Source: Catonia carolina (taxonomy: Eukaryota > Arthropoda > Insecta > Hemiptera > Achilidae). Taken from it: DNA of 64,000 nucleotides. The position numbers were made by a program, and so were the translations under genes. Location: positions 10,143,963 to 10,207,962 of the forward strand of contig JAQMRL010000008.1 of NCBI GenBank assembly GCA_035578175.1. The letters run 5' to 3'. The notes under the pieces were generated by a model. It was not told where the DNA came from. It saw only the letters and a list, made by a program, of their open reading frames with translations, and did not search any database. Of this stretch, positions 31,774 to 43,012 are shown in pieces. Positions within the stretch are counted from its first letter, which is position 1, and the number at the start of each line of letters is the position of its first letter.

Positions 31774-32159
31774 TCACTGTTTTCCATGCTATCCAAACGT
31801 CGCGATACGCCGTTATCTCTATAACGACTGCCCACCGAATCCGAGTACAGTCTCTCAGGCTCATTGACCTGCGGTGCAGTATTCCTATTCATATGGAACT
31901 TCCACATTTACTGTCAAGGGGTGTCAACCACTGGTGAGACTATGTCTCGATTTACAACCTAGGAATGTTAACCATAGAGGTGATGATGAAGTATGAGTTT
32001 TGACAATTATGAGGTTGTGAGAGTGGTTCCCTTTTAGTTCACTGGAGGCTAGCCTTTTTAGAATCATGTCGCACGACGTTGAGGCGTGTAAAAACTAAAT
32101 TGTTTATACAAAAATCATTGGATTTAAAGTTCCTTCTCCTTCTTCCTCTTTCACTTTTC
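31774..32159. other. Unrecognised spacer
   Basis: One frame gives ITTAHRIRV and CSIPIHMEL, which weakly recalls the AYRTxSxxAL...GxxPI motif of R1/Jockey RT tails. I do not consider this sufficient for a call. Confidence 0.3.
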
Positions 32160-32280
32160 ATACTTCTGCTTCTCCTCCTCCTCCTCCTCCTCCTCCTCCT
32201 CCTCCTCCTCCTCCACCTCCTCCTCCCCCTACTCCTCCTCCACCTACTCCTCCTCCTCCTTCTCTTCTTCCTCCCCTTAC
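32160..32280 (+). repeat. (TCC)n polypyrimidine tract
   Basis: About 120 bp of TCC units with CACC, CCCCTA and TTC variants. On the minus strand it is a GGA tract similar in kind to 23191-23532, here without a clear LINE end beside it. Confidence 0.9.
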
Positions 32281-32508
32281 ACGTTAGGCATTTCCACCTG
32301 TTCCAGCACCCATCTTTCCTTCGGCCTTTCAAAATCTCCGCTCCGTACGGGTCTGTATCTTTTTGCTATACTAGGTAAGCGGCTTTTTGGCATTCTATTT
32401 AAATGGTCGACCCATTGGGCTCGGTACAATTTTATTTTTTTGGTAAAAAAAAAAATTTCCAGTTCTTGTCTTATAACCTATCTACATATCTTATGTCCAT
32501 GTATGAAT

Positions 32509-32908
32509 GCCCATAACAGACAGGTGGAGTGTAAAATTATTTACACTCAATCTGTTTGTTGCAAGGCTAAAATAAATAGTTCTGTTTATTACCACATGTT
32601 CAGCCAATTTAATGACTGAATCATCTAATCATCTGAGAACAGAAGAGGTAGAGGTGTAAAAGACACTAATCAGAGTTATCTCGTCTGAAAGCAATGAATT
32701 TCATTATACAGCCAGACCTTGTAGTGAATGAAGTGAAGGTGTCATTTGCAGAGTGGAAAATACGTGCTTTTCAGATGGCTCGGCATGCTAATAAGCGTAC
32801 TTTTCCACTCAGTGAGGAAGACAGGCGTAAACCACCTCACTCTTCGTTTTACTTAGTAAAACCTCTACAGGTTCAAACCAGCCTTTTGGCTGATGACCTA
32901 AACCACAA
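32509..32908 (+). repeat. SINE-M copy, full length
   Basis: GCCCATAACAGACAGG to GATGACCTAAACCACAAC. ACATATCT lies at about 32484 and again just after the tail at 32909, a possible TSD with a 17-bp offset at the 5' side. Confidence 0.85.
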
Positions 32909-33943
32909 CACATATCTGATCCTGTCTAGTCATGTATTACCCGTGACAAACCTTAAGAATTTCATTTCTGCAAATTAGATGTTTCTTTCCGATTCTGTGG
33001 TACATTATCGTGCTCTTTTTTTGACGGCACCAAAATAATGCTTTAAAATTGTTTTTTTCTTTAATGAGATTGACTCTTCAAAGAATATAATGTACTTTTA
33101 AATTAAATCAGTTTGTTGTGTATTGAAAATGTTCTTTACTCTTTAAAAGATTATATCGAATAACATCCACGTGGGATTGGTTACACTAACTCTTTTCAAA
33201 GATTGGACGTTTATCTTGAAGACAACTGTTTTTTTAATCTCACTTCCTACTTTTCGTATCTTTTAGTATTTTTTTTTAAAAAAGATTTCTTCTCTCGTGT
33301 AATATTTTCCAAAGTTTTTTAAAAGAGAAAAAATAAAGAAGGAAAAAAATTGGATGGAAAAGGTGAAACGTTTCTTGTCTATCTGAAAAGACATGAGATG
33401 TGAAATGTCGTGATTGTTAGTGTAAAAATATTGAGGAAATATATAGAAAGCAGGTGTGGCAACTTAATAAAATGTTTATTTATTCTTTAAGCCTTTTAAA
33501 AATACAGTAATAGCAATCTTGTTAAATTTTCAATACAGGCATCAATGTAAGATTCATTTTAATAAGAATGTTTTCTTTATAATAATAAAGTAGAAAACTT
33601 TATAAGAAAGTTTTTTATTCTTGCTTACAGTTTTATGGTATCTAAAATTTATCGTTCTTGTTATTTTTATAGAAAATGTATTTGCCAAGTAATTTGTGAT
33701 ATTAGATTTTTCTGTAAATCGGTGAAATAACGTAAAATTTGTGTGTGTCTAAAAACATAATTTTCACTAATTTGTGCTAGTCTATGTTAACGACTAAGAG
33801 ATGGAAAACAGTGTCCCTCCTCCGTTGGTCTTTGTATTAAATTCTTAACTTATTGCGTTTGTCAGTTGATTCTAATGAAAACTTTTCACGCGTTGTTAGT
33901 TCTAAAAAGATAATTATTTATATTTCAATTTATTTAAATCTCC
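32909..33943. other. A/T-rich DNA, nothing recognised
   Basis: No frame or repeat match. It ends at a diverged HL1 left tip. Confidence 0.5.
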
Positions 33944-34000
33944 TGCGAAACAATCAAACGACTTTCTCTTATAAATTTAAATAATTAAAAATATAACGTA
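33944..34000 (+). mobile_element. HL1 left tip, diverged
   Basis: GCGAAACAATCAAACGACTT and TCTCTTAT parallel the HL1 start and its subterminal repeat; nothing further of HL1 follows. Confidence 0.5.
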
Positions 34001-34074
34001 TTGTGACAATATCGAAAAGGAAAGAGTGTTCGAGAATGACCGAGAGTTTAAAAATGTTAGAGTACAGTTTTTTA

Positions 34075-34190
34075 ATGAACCTCCTTGTCCACTCCTTGAC
34101 CCTAGCTTCGCTCCGTCGCCTCTGCCATCTGCTGAGTAATCGACTCCAACATTCCTCTTTATCAGCACCAGCTCGCTGCTCTTCCATATT
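34075..34190 (-). pseudogene. R1-like LINE fragment, inverted 5' part
   Basis: The minus strand reads RLLSRWQRRRSEARVKEWTR and RFI, resembling the (L)xxWQxxWD...GRWTxRLI segment after the RT domain of R1-group LINEs. It points away from the fragment at 34225, which encodes the next downstream part of such ORFs. Confidence 0.5.
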
Positions 34191-34224
34191 TTTGAAAGAT
34201 GTCCCTATTTTGGCCTCGACCGAA

Positions 34225-34806
34225 TGGAGACATCTGAGAATATAGGCGTTGCACAGTGGATTCCAGAGAGAGTAGGGGCAGCGATTGTGCGGGATGAGGA
34301 GAGCTGGAAGTTGGTCGCTCAGTTTGCGGAGAGGGTGGTCGGGAGACCACCCTCTCGTTCGGAGGGAGGCGACATGTGGAGTTCAGCGAGGTTGCTTTCT
34401 CCAATAGTGAATCAATCCTGTGCCGATCTCAGTAGGTAAGGTAGGCCCACTAATTTCCTGAGTTTGTGATGAAAGAGATGAATGAAAGTGAGAGAGTGAG
34501 TGTTGGTCAGTGACAGCGAGAGGGGAATTAGGCTACGGTTCCCTTCCACGCCCCGCTGACAGTATTTAAATTGTTTAACCCGATATTTCCTGTGTAGTAT
34601 TGTATAAACAGTTCCGAGGGAGGTGGAGGGAGGGGTTGTTTGCTGATGTCGAATCAAGTGGCCAGGCGGCGGGTTTTTGGATGGTAGGCGGTTGCGGCCT
34701 CCTTGGGGCTGGACGAGGACGCCTCAATTAAGTCCAACACTACTTCCCCCATCGTGGAGGAGTGAACATGAGTTTTTCTCACCGCCTCGGATAAAAAAAA
34801 TAAAGT
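34225..34806 (+). pseudogene. R1-like LINE C-terminus and 3' UTR
   Basis: The frame reads RVGAAIVRDEESWKLVAQFA and ERVV, like the extreme C-terminus of R1-group ORFs (E-x-W-xxVxxF-xxxV). A perfect 12-bp inverted repeat then breaks the usual sequence. A G/C-rich 3' UTR follows, ending CCTCGGATAAAAAAAATAAA. The reverse transcriptase core and endonuclease are absent. Confidence 0.55.
34329..34356. repeat. 12-bp perfect inverted repeat in the R1-like ORF
   Basis: GAGAGGGTGGTC, loop GGGA, GACCACCCTCTC. It lies exactly where the R1-like protein match stops. Confidence 0.9.
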
Positions 34807-34809
34807 AAA

Positions 34810-35615
34810 GTTTTAGTTTTGAGTTTACACCGGAAATACACGTTTTCAGGTCTCCTGAAACCAAAAATTATTTTTTATCGATTGATGCGTGTGTGTTTTA
34901 ATGTGTGTTTATGTGTGCGAGCTCGAGTAAACAAATTATCTTATGAAGGGAATGTAGTACCTACGAAGTTTGAATTTGGAACTTAGGTACACCACTAAAA
35001 GACCCAATACGGATATCTTCATCAAGTTCAGTGAAGGAAACGAATGACACTATTTTTGTTTCCTTATTACGATTTTGATTTCTTGACTTCCGGTTTTGAG
35101 CCACTTCCGGTCAAAACTGGAACTTTCAACCCAATTAAGGGCCACTTACATTTTGTGTAGACTGTTGTTTTGGTGATCAGCCGAAATGCCGGTTTGAACC
35201 TCTAGAAGTTTTACCAAGTAAAACGAGGAGTGAGGTGGTTTACAATTGCCTTCCTCACTGAGTTGAAAAGTATGCTTATCAGCACGCCAGGCCCTCCGAA
35301 AAGCAGACATTTTCCATTTAGCAAATTATGATACCTTCACTTCATTCATCACAGGGTCAGGCTGTTTAATAAAATTCATTACTTTCAGAGTAGATAACTC
35401 TGATTAGTACCTTTTACACCTCTACCTCTTCTGTTCTTAAATGATCCAGTCATTTAATTGGTTGACTATATATTATAAGAGACAGAACTATTTTTGCAGC
35501 CCTGGAACATTGTATAAATTACAAATCCGAAAACCGTTTGTTGCTTTCTCTTGTAGTTTCTAACATCTGAGTGTGGCGGACGGACGGACGGACGGACGTG
35601 GAAATATGATAAACA
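34810..35615 (-). mobile_element. HL2 element, interrupted by SINE-M
   Basis: The minus strand has a (GGAC)n/(GTCC)n start at about 35577-35600, then CACACTCAGATGTTAGAAAC, AAACGGTTTTCGGATTTG and, after SINE-M, GGAAGTCAAGAAATC and a TG/CA tract. A degraded HL1-like ATCGATAAAAAATAATTTTTGG segment follows. It defines HL2's 5' half better than the other two fragments. Confidence 0.7.
35164..35506 (-). repeat. SINE-M copy, 5'-truncated
   Basis: The + strand runs from GTTGTTTTGGTGATCAGCC to GCAGCCCTGGA, losing the 5' hairpin. It is inserted in HL2; the flanks ACATTTTGTGTA and ACATTGTATA are a weak duplication. Confidence 0.8.
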
Positions 35616-36420
35616 GCAATTAAAAATTCCACCAATAACAATTACCCTACTAAATTTTCAATAAAATAAATATTACAAAAAAATGACTGTGACATTATGC
35701 ATTTGAGAGAAAAAGCGTATATGTATAATTAAAGTTTTAAAGTTAGTAATTAAACTTTTAAAGTTAGACAATAAAAAAACCTACAATTTTTATGTGCACA
35801 TTCAAAGTTGGATTTAAAAAATTTCCACCATCTTTATACGTTCAAGAACGAAAAAATCAATACTTTAATGAATATATACGAGAAAAATCTAGTACAAAGA
35901 AATAATAAATGAAAATTTAATCCTAAAATCTTTTAGTTTATGAGAAAGACAAAAATGAAAACAGAATATCAATGATTACTTTAAAAAAAGTAAAATAAAA
36001 TTTATTGTAATCCAATTTAAAGTAAAGTAAAATAAAAGCTTAGGATTAAATTCTCAGACTAGATTTTAAATTGTGATAAAGGAGTTAAATTTTAAAATTT
36101 TCACTTTTCAATTAAAAGTCGTCGGTTCTGTATTAAGATTGTTGAATTTATTCAAATGGCGCAATTTGCAGTAAAAAAGGGTTAAGTTGACAGCAACTTT
36201 ATCTTAAGTTAGTACCTACTGTACTGTGTTCTTTTTAAAAACTATTTTTGAAAATCTTTTTAACTTTTTAATCTAAAACAACCATGCATAAGAAAATTGT
36301 AATAGCGTAGTAATTATTATTCCAGAACAATTTATATAAATTAAGTAACTATTTGAAATAAAAATGAAAAAGTAGGTTAATTGTAGCAAAAATTATAATA
36401 TAATTTTGATTTTAACTATG
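35616..36420. other. A/T-rich DNA, nothing recognised
   Basis: No feature is supported. Confidence 0.5.
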
Positions 36421-36502
36421 CAGTGAATCCGTCAGTTATCCGAACTAATTTGGGAACAGATCGGTTCTGATAATCCAATAGTTCGGATAATCGTACGCTA
36501 GA
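36421..36502 (+). mobile_element. pogo/Tigger-like terminal fragment
   Basis: CAGTGAATCCGTCAGTTATC, an AATTTGGGAACAG segment and AGTTCGGATAATCG resemble pogo/Tigger ends (CAGT...TTATCCGAA...AATTGGGAxC). The layout parallels the right end of 18744-20094. Only about 80 bp remain. Confidence 0.45.
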
Positions 36503-36582
36503 TAGTATAATTTGATACACTGTAACGTAACAATGTAATATAGACCTAACCTAAATGTTTTTCAATACTACTATAAAAATAA

Positions 36583-37549
36583 GCCCATAACAGGCAGGTG
36601 GAGTGTTAAATTATTTGCACTCGATCTGTTTAAAATAGTTGTTTCTTATCCCTTCTTCTTCTTCTTAAAGTTCCATCTCCTATCGGAGGTTTGATATCAT
36701 AATGGCTATGGTCAGTTTGCTGGCTGCCGCTCTGAATAGTTGCAATGAACTACAGTTGAACCATTCTCTAAGATTCCTCAGCCAGGAGATGCGTCTTCTT
36801 CCTACGCCTCTTCTTCCTCGGATCCTTCCCTGCATAATAATTCTCAGCAACCCATATTTTTCTCCTCTGGTTATGTGACCCAAATATTCTAGTTTTCCTG
36901 TTTTTATACTTTTCATAACTTCTAACTCCTTATTTAAACGTCGGAGCACCTCAACATTGGTAACCTTTTGGACCCACTGAATTTTCAATATTCTCCTGTA
37001 ACACCACATTTCGAACGCTTCTATCTTCTTTATGTGTTGTTTCTTCAATGTCCAAGCTTCCATTCCATATAGTACGATAGAAAATACATAACATCTTAGA
37101 GCCCTCAATCTGAGAGGCAACTGAAGGTCTTTGTTTGTTAGCATTGTCTTCAATTTTATGAATGCTTGCCTTGCAGTTTCAATTCGTACTTTAATTTCTT
37201 TACTTTGGTCATTCTTGCCATCAACCCAGGTTACCATGGTTTCTTATCCCATGGTCACCCAATTATAAGACTGAGGCATTTAAGAACAGAAGAGGTAGAA
37301 GTGTAAAAGACACTAGTCACAGTTATCTCTTCTGAAAGTAATGAATTTCACTATACAGAAAGATCCTGAGGTGAATTAAGTGATGGTGGAAATATTTTGC
37401 AGGGTGGAAATTAGATACTTTTAAGAGGACCTAGCATGCTGATAAGCATACTTTTTCACTCAGTGAGAAAGGCAATTGTAAACCACCTCACTCTTAGTTT
37501 CACTTAATTAAAGCCTCTAAAGGTCTTACGGCTGATGGCCAAAACAAAC
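36583..37549 (+). repeat. SINE-M copy carrying a LINE insertion
   Basis: The 5' half (GCCCATAACAGGCAGG...) and 3' half (TTATCCCATGGTCACC...GGCTGATGGCC) are separated by the 586-bp LINE at 36653. Confidence 0.88.
36653..37238 (-). mobile_element. 5'-truncated LINE with 12-bp TSD
   Basis: GTTTCTTATCCC at 36641-36652 and 37239-37250 is a perfect 12-bp duplication. The single minus-strand frame 36680-37237 is intact for 185 codons. It encodes the RT C-terminal region: KIRxExA-like start, LRALRCYVFSIVLYGMEAWT, FEMWCYRRILKIQWV, LEYLGHITRGEKYGLL, GRRRISWLRNLREW. It ends with a stop and a (GAA)n tail. Catalytic palm motifs lie upstream and were never copied. This is the type copy for the fragments at 9336, 22966 and 5600; the clade is probably RTE/Jockey-like but cannot be fixed without the palm. 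Confidence 0.92.
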
Positions 37550-39269
37550 GCATGCAAACTTCAATTTTTCTAACGTATTGTTAAAATTTTAGCATTTTTG
37601 GGACAATTTGTAATCGGAACAAAGTGCACCACTTGCGAGTAGGATTGTTGTTTAGGTAATACTCAAATTGTTGCATTAAATAAACTTGTTTATAATTTTT
37701 ACCAATTTTCTTGATTTTACTTAGTAGGCCTACTTTAATATTACCATAATATTTAATTCAACTTTAATATGACATAACTTGAATTTATTATGTAACTGCC
37801 CCTCTATCTACATCGATAGGTTGGTAGGGGCGTTAACAAAAAAAAAAACAAGAAAAGGAAGCTAATAAAACAAATAAATACACTCAAGTTGCGGTTGCAT
37901 AAAATTCGCTTCAACAAAATATTAAATTTAATGAAAAAAATAAGAATAATACAATAATAGCAATAATGGTAAAAATCAATAAAAATTAATAATGTTAATT
38001 ACTTTTATAAAAACATGACTCAACTTAGTTAATGAAGTAATATACAATTTAATAAAAATATCTAATTAATATTCAAAAGCTAAGTTATAAAAATTACTTC
38101 TTACCAAAATATTTACTTTTAACAATAACTGCCCTATTTTGTAAATAAGATTTGAAATCAACCATGGTTGTTAAATTAAGAATAAAACATAAGAAAGTTT
38201 GGCCATTTTCCCTTTTTTTATAATAAATAAGACTGAGAAAAATCCAGCGAATACTGGTAAGATATTTGAAAAATATAAGTTTTGTAATGGTATTTAAATT
38301 AAAAAAAAAATATATATATATAGAATACATAATGAAAATTTTATAAAAAACTGCTTTAGTTATTTTAATGCAAAGGCTACTCTGCTGTTTTTAGAAAAAC
38401 ACGAAACTGACAAAATAAAATAGTTAATAATTTACTCAAGAACATGCTTGACCAAAGGAGATCCATCTCTCCAAACCATCAATTGAACGGCCAGAACATG
38501 TTGGCAGCAGTAAATGAAAATCGACGCAATAAGGTTGATTCAGATGTAAAATTAAATAAATAGTCACATACCATTCTTTGCAGTTTTTTTAAACAAACAA
38601 ATACCTCCTTCCAATTATTGAAAATATATGGACTCAGTAGCGTTTGCATTTTTATTTGTTTTTGTTTTACTAGATGATGAACTATCTCATTTCTATTTTA
38701 ATTCTTAAGGTTATTCACGGGGAATCGAACCCTGATAATCGTAACAATGTTCAATTCAGAAATACATAGTTCAAGTTTAATAAACACGCACAAACACTTT
38801 AAATCACTAGTAACCCGTAAGAGTTCTCAGTTCCAGAATGCTATCAGCCAATTAACTTTCTAAAATTTAATTTGGGCATAAAAGAATTACAATTTCATTT
38901 TTTTAAACATATTGCAGAATCCGAAAAGACTTTTGAAAATGAATACGGAAACTAATAAATTAAAACCGCAAAGCAGACTGTTCATACATAATGAATGAAA
39001 CACGATAAAATAACAACGAAACTTTTTTACCAAAAAGTATAAAACAAAAATAGGCCCGTAACATTACGCAGTCGTAATGCACGTCCTTACATTTCGACAG
39101 TTGAAACACAGCTCTACTTGTAACAGGAAAGTATTTCAAAAAAATAATTAGAAATAGGCCACCGCAAGTACAAACAGCTGATGAGTAATAAATAGAACAA
39201 CCGCCGTAATACGAAATTTGATATTAAATAAGTAACGCCCTGAAAATCAGACGTTACAATTATAATCAA
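37550..39269. other. A/T-rich DNA with a hairpin and a T-arm-like scrap
   Basis: Around 37796-37836, GCCCCTCTATC and GATAGGTTGGTAGGGGC form an imperfect hairpin. Near 38709-38731 the minus strand has GGGTTCGATTCCCC, a tRNA T-arm/B-box match without a surrounding tRNA. The rest is A/T-rich and unrecognised. Confidence 0.4.
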
Positions 39270-39500
39270 ATTTATAAGAAAATTAAAAGATCTAGAACTT
39301 TTATTTACAAATTTTTTCTCTACAGAGCCTAGACAAACAGGTTGATTTTCATTTTGCGTCTTTCACTCATGATTAAAATAAGGTTATGTTTATTGAGGTT
39401 AGTTTTTAGTTTATTTTTAATGTTTTATTACTAATGCTGAGTTATATTGTTCATTATTTGCATTGGCAAGAGAAAGTCGTGTTAGTGTTTCACACAAGAT
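39270..39500 (-). mobile_element. HL1 5'-end fragment
   Basis: It covers the first ~230 bp of HL1 in reverse (GGCAAGAGAAAGTCGTG, then TTTCACACAAGAT at the outer end). The remainder is absent. Confidence 0.85.
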
Positions 39501-39562
39501 TTTTATTAATAATTTAATTAATTATTTTACTACATACGCCAGTTATGTTTTCAAACAACCTA

Positions 39563-39880
39563 CCGGTTGGGTCTAGAGGTAAATTCTTCGCTGCGAGTCA
39601 GCTGTTTAACAGCTGATTTTCGAAGATGAAGGTTCCTGGTTCAAATCCTAGTAGAGGTAGTTTATACGGATTTTATTAAATTAGACAGTGGTTACTAGTG
39701 TACTTTGATGGTTGGGGTTCAATTAACCATACTCTCTTAGGAATTATCGGTCTGGGTCTGTACATGACTCCACCTCATTTTAGACAGTCATACATAAAAA
39801 TCATTCTCATCTCATTGGATTATGGGGATCCTTATTGTCCGAATCGAACAGATTGCAACGTTTATAAACATTAGGGATTA
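39563..39880 (+). repeat. SINE-P copy, nearly full length
   Basis: Head CTACCGGTTGGGTCTAGAGG, palindrome core TCAGCTGTTTAACAGCTGA (outer arms mutated), B box GGTTCCTGGTTCAAATCC, body and an A-rich end (TTAGGGATTAAAATAAAA). Confidence 0.88.
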
Positions 39881-40207
39881 AAATAAAATGAAACCTTAGG
39901 TACAAAATTAAAACAATTTGATTTTTAAGAAGCATCTCAAATATAGATTGTAAATAGTTTAATACTAAAGATGTACAATAGGTATACTGGAATAAAATCT
40001 TCCGCCCGATTCATGAACACAACGTAACTGCTATCTAGCGGTCAAATGTTCAAACAATGTGGGGAAGTAGTTCAACACTCCGTCCCTAGGTATCAGGGTG
40101 GTACAGTCGCGCGATCTTCAGATCACCATACCCCATTCAACGCAACACTTCGAACAAATGTGGATGAAACAACTAAAACGAGTACGTTGTATGTATTCTG
40201 TTTTGTG
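39881..40207. other. Unrecognised spacer
   Basis: Frames at 40046-40301 lack motifs and are not supported as coding. Confidence 0.4.
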
Positions 40208-40461
40208 TTTATCGTTACTTTCTTTTGCCCTGTATGAATATTGTTGGGATGGAAAGTATTTTTTCATGTCGATTTTTCGAAATCAAGTTTTCGCCAAATA
40301 ACTTCAAACTAAAGTTAGGTACCACTATACGACCCGACACCAACATTTTTTACAAAATCGGTCAACCAGAATTAATAAAATTCATTCTTGAAATTTTTCA
40401 CTTTATGCGATTTTCTCGAAAAAAGGCTTTTACGATCTTTTTTTTAATCCACTCGTTTTTT

Positions 40462-40839
40462 GCCCATAACAGACAGGTGGAGTGTCAAATTATTTACACT
40501 CAATCTGTTAGTTGCAGGGCTAAAATAAATAGTTTTGCTTCTTATAATGTGGTCAGCCAATTAAATGACTGAATCATTTAAGAACAGAAGAGGTAGAGGT
40601 GTAAAAGACACTAATCAGAGTTATCTCCTCTGAAAGTAATTTCATTATACAGCCCTGTGGTGAATGAAGTGAAAGTGTCATTTGCAGAGTGGAAAATATG
40701 TGCTTTTCAGCGGGCATGCTGATAAGTGTACTTTTCCACTCAGTGACGAAGGCAATGGTAAACCACCTCACTCCTCGTTTTACTTAGTAAAACCTCTACA
40801 GGTTCAAACCAGCCTTTCGGCTGATGACCTAAACAACAA
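40462..40839 (+). repeat. SINE-M copy, full length
   Basis: GCCCATAACAGACAGG to GATGACCTAAACAACAA, inside the old HL1. Small internal deletions are present (CAGCCCTGTGGTG). Confidence 0.9.
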
Positions 40840-41295
40840 TACACCTTTTACACCCCTGAACCCAAAAACTATGTTTCTTGTGTGTGTGTGTGTGTGTACG
40901 CGCGCGCGCGCGCGTGTAAACAAAATATCTAAAGAACGGAACATCGTTAGAAATTGAAACTTCAAACTAAAGTTAGGTACCACTATACGACCCGACAACA
41001 ACATTTTTACAAAATCGGTCAACCAGAAGTAATAATTCATTCTTAAAATTTTTCACTTTCTGCGATTTTCTCGAAAAACGGGTTCTACGATCTTTTTTTT
41101 AATCCTCTTGTTTACTAACTTTTTTATGGTCTATAAGATAAGAGGATAATCGCCATATCTGCTGAAATTCTACGGGAGGCTGTGTTTAGAGGCTTATTTA
41201 TGCATTCTAAAACAAAAGTGTGTTATAAGCAAAGTTGTAAAACGTTCAAAAACCTACAATTTTTATTTCTACATTTTTTGTAAACGTTTAGTTTT

Positions 41296-41422
41296 TTTGT
41301 TTTGTTTAACGTCCGACTGATATGCAATTACTGCTGATGCAGACGGTTAAGGATGAAATTAATTTTGTAATGTATGAAAATATGCCGTGCGTGATTGGGA
41401 TTCGAACCCAAGACCGCATGAC
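41296..41422 (-). repeat. SINE-V copy, head type 2, 5'-truncated
   Basis: The minus strand keeps B box GGGTTCGAATCCC, the body and tail GTCGGACGTTAAAC but lacks most of the head. ACGTTTAG and ACGCTTAG flank it, and intact HL1 copies read ACGCTTAGTTT at this place. Confidence 0.82.
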
Positions 41423-41551
41423 ACAACGCTTAGTTTAGCGGCAATTAGCGATTTTCTGTTTTTTTCTTTATCAAAATGATTTTTTAACGATTGCGGCCTT
41501 TAATGCATTTTACGAGAAAAGTGTTGAATTAAAGTTATAGGAAATTAAAAA

Positions 41552-42543
41552 ATCTGGTGTGAAACTCTCACACAACTTTCTCTTTGCCAATGAAAATGAT
41601 TAACAATATAACCTAACATTAGTAACAAAACATTAGAAAGAAACAAAAAACTAACCTCTAAAAACATAACCTTATTTTAATCATGACTGAAAGACGGAAA
41701 ATGAAAATCGACCTGTTTGGCTTCAAAATACGGAAAATAACTCTTTTACGCTAAACTAGGCTCTGTAGAGAAAAACGCTTTCAATAACAGTTGTAGATCT
41801 TTTAATTTCGTATAAATTTGATTAAATACACTTTTGTCGTAAAATGCATACCAAGGCCGAAATTTAAAAAAAATCAATTTTTTACACGTTTTCGTGAGAT
41901 TAAAACAGAAAATCGCTAATTACCGCTAAACTAAGCGTTATACAAAACAATGTTTGAAATAAAAGTTGTAGGGTTTTTAATTTTCTACAACTTTTATTAT
42001 ATAACGTTTTGCGCTTAAATGCATATTAAAGCCGCAATCTTAAAAAGAAAATGTTTTTACGTAAAAACAGCCTCACCCAGAATTTCAGCAAACATGACGC
42101 CTATCGTATCTTGTAGAAAATAAAAAACTGAGTAAATAAAACGATTTTTAAAAAAATCGTAGGACCAGTTTTTGAGAAAATGACATAAAAGTGAAAAATT
42201 ATACGAATAAACTACTACTTCCGGTTGACCGATTTTGATGAAAATGTTCGTGTCGGGTCCGGTAGTGGTATGTAACTTAAGTTTCAAGTTTCAAGTTCGT
42301 ACGATGTTCCGTTCTTGAGATATTCTGTTCACACACACACGCACGCACGCACACACACACGCGCGCGCGCGCACACACACACGCATACACACACACACAC
42401 ACACAGACCAATCGCTAAAAACATGTTTTTTGGGTTCAGGGGTCTGAAAACGTATAGATCCGGTGAAAACTCGACTTCGAAAAATCGACATGAAAACAAT
42501 ACTTTCCTTCCTATTTATTCATATAGGCAAGAGAAAGTAAAAA
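41552..42543 (+). mobile_element. HL1, full length, nested in an inverted older HL1
   Basis: Both ends are intact. The CA/CGCG tract lies at 42330-42405. The sequence before and after, read on the minus strand, is continuous HL1, showing HL1-in-HL1 insertion without a visible TSD. Confidence 0.92.
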
Positions 42544-42735
42544 GCTATAACTTTAATTTTAGCATGTTTCTCTACAGAGCCTTGTTTATAGACAATTAGC
42601 GGTTTTCCGCATTTTTAAGTTTTATAGAGGTTGATCTTTATTTGACATCATTCACTCATGATTAAAATTAAGTTATGCTATTTAGTTTACATTGTTTACT
42701 AAATATTAAGCATATGTTGCATTGTTCATACAATT
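42544..42735 (-). mobile_element. HL1, remainder of the copy at 40208
   Basis: TTTCTCTACAGAGCC and CACTCATGATTAAAATTAAG continue the minus-strand HL1 from 41550. The outer 5' tip is missing. Confidence 0.8.
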
Positions 42736-42755
42736 AAATAATTTTTACGTTAGAT

Positions 42756-42865
42756 TACAAAGCATAAGATTCCTGGTTCGATTCCCAGCTGGGAGATCAG
42801 AAATGAACGAGGTAAAATCCACAGTTAATGACCAAAATGTTTAGTACAGCTTTAAACAGTTCTTA
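42756..42865 (+). repeat. SINE-W-like fragment
   Basis: B box CCTGGTTCGATTCCCAG is followed by AAAATCCACAGTTAATGACC, related to the SINE-W tail. The A-box half is missing. Confidence 0.5.
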
Positions 42866-42924
42866 AAAATTTAACAGTTTGAAGCTCATTGTGTGTATCA
42901 CAATTACGAAAACATTAATATCGG

Positions 42925-43012
42925 GGGAGATAACTGTGACTAGTGTCTTTTACACCTATACCTTTTCTGTTTTTAAATACGTCAGTCATATAATTGGCTG
43001 ACCATGTAACAA
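42925..43012 (-). repeat. SINE-M internal fragment
   Basis: GGAGATAACTGTGACTAGTG to ATTGGCTGACCATG matches the centre of SINE-M on the minus strand. Both ends are missing. Confidence 0.75.

Larger units (their letters stand above)
40208..41550 (-). mobile_element. HL1, old rearranged copy (main part)
   Basis: From the 3' end (TTACTTTCTTTTGCCC at 40214) the copy runs to about 41550, where a younger HL1 is inserted, and resumes at 42544. About 180 bp (AACTTCAAACTAAAGTTAGG ... CTTTTTTTTAATCC) occur twice, at about 40302-40455 and 40960-41105, around SINE-M. SINE-V is inserted at 41296. CG- and TG-rich repeats lie at 40878-40918. Confidence 0.75.

Noticed and set aside
31780..31960. R1/Jockey RT tail fragment
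   Set aside because: Only a vague resemblance (ITTAHRI...IPIHMEL), with frameshifts needed; too weak to annotate.
38700..38745. tRNA on the minus strand (GGGTTCGATTCCCC)
   Set aside because: Only a T-arm-like motif is present; no D arm or acceptor could be found upstream.
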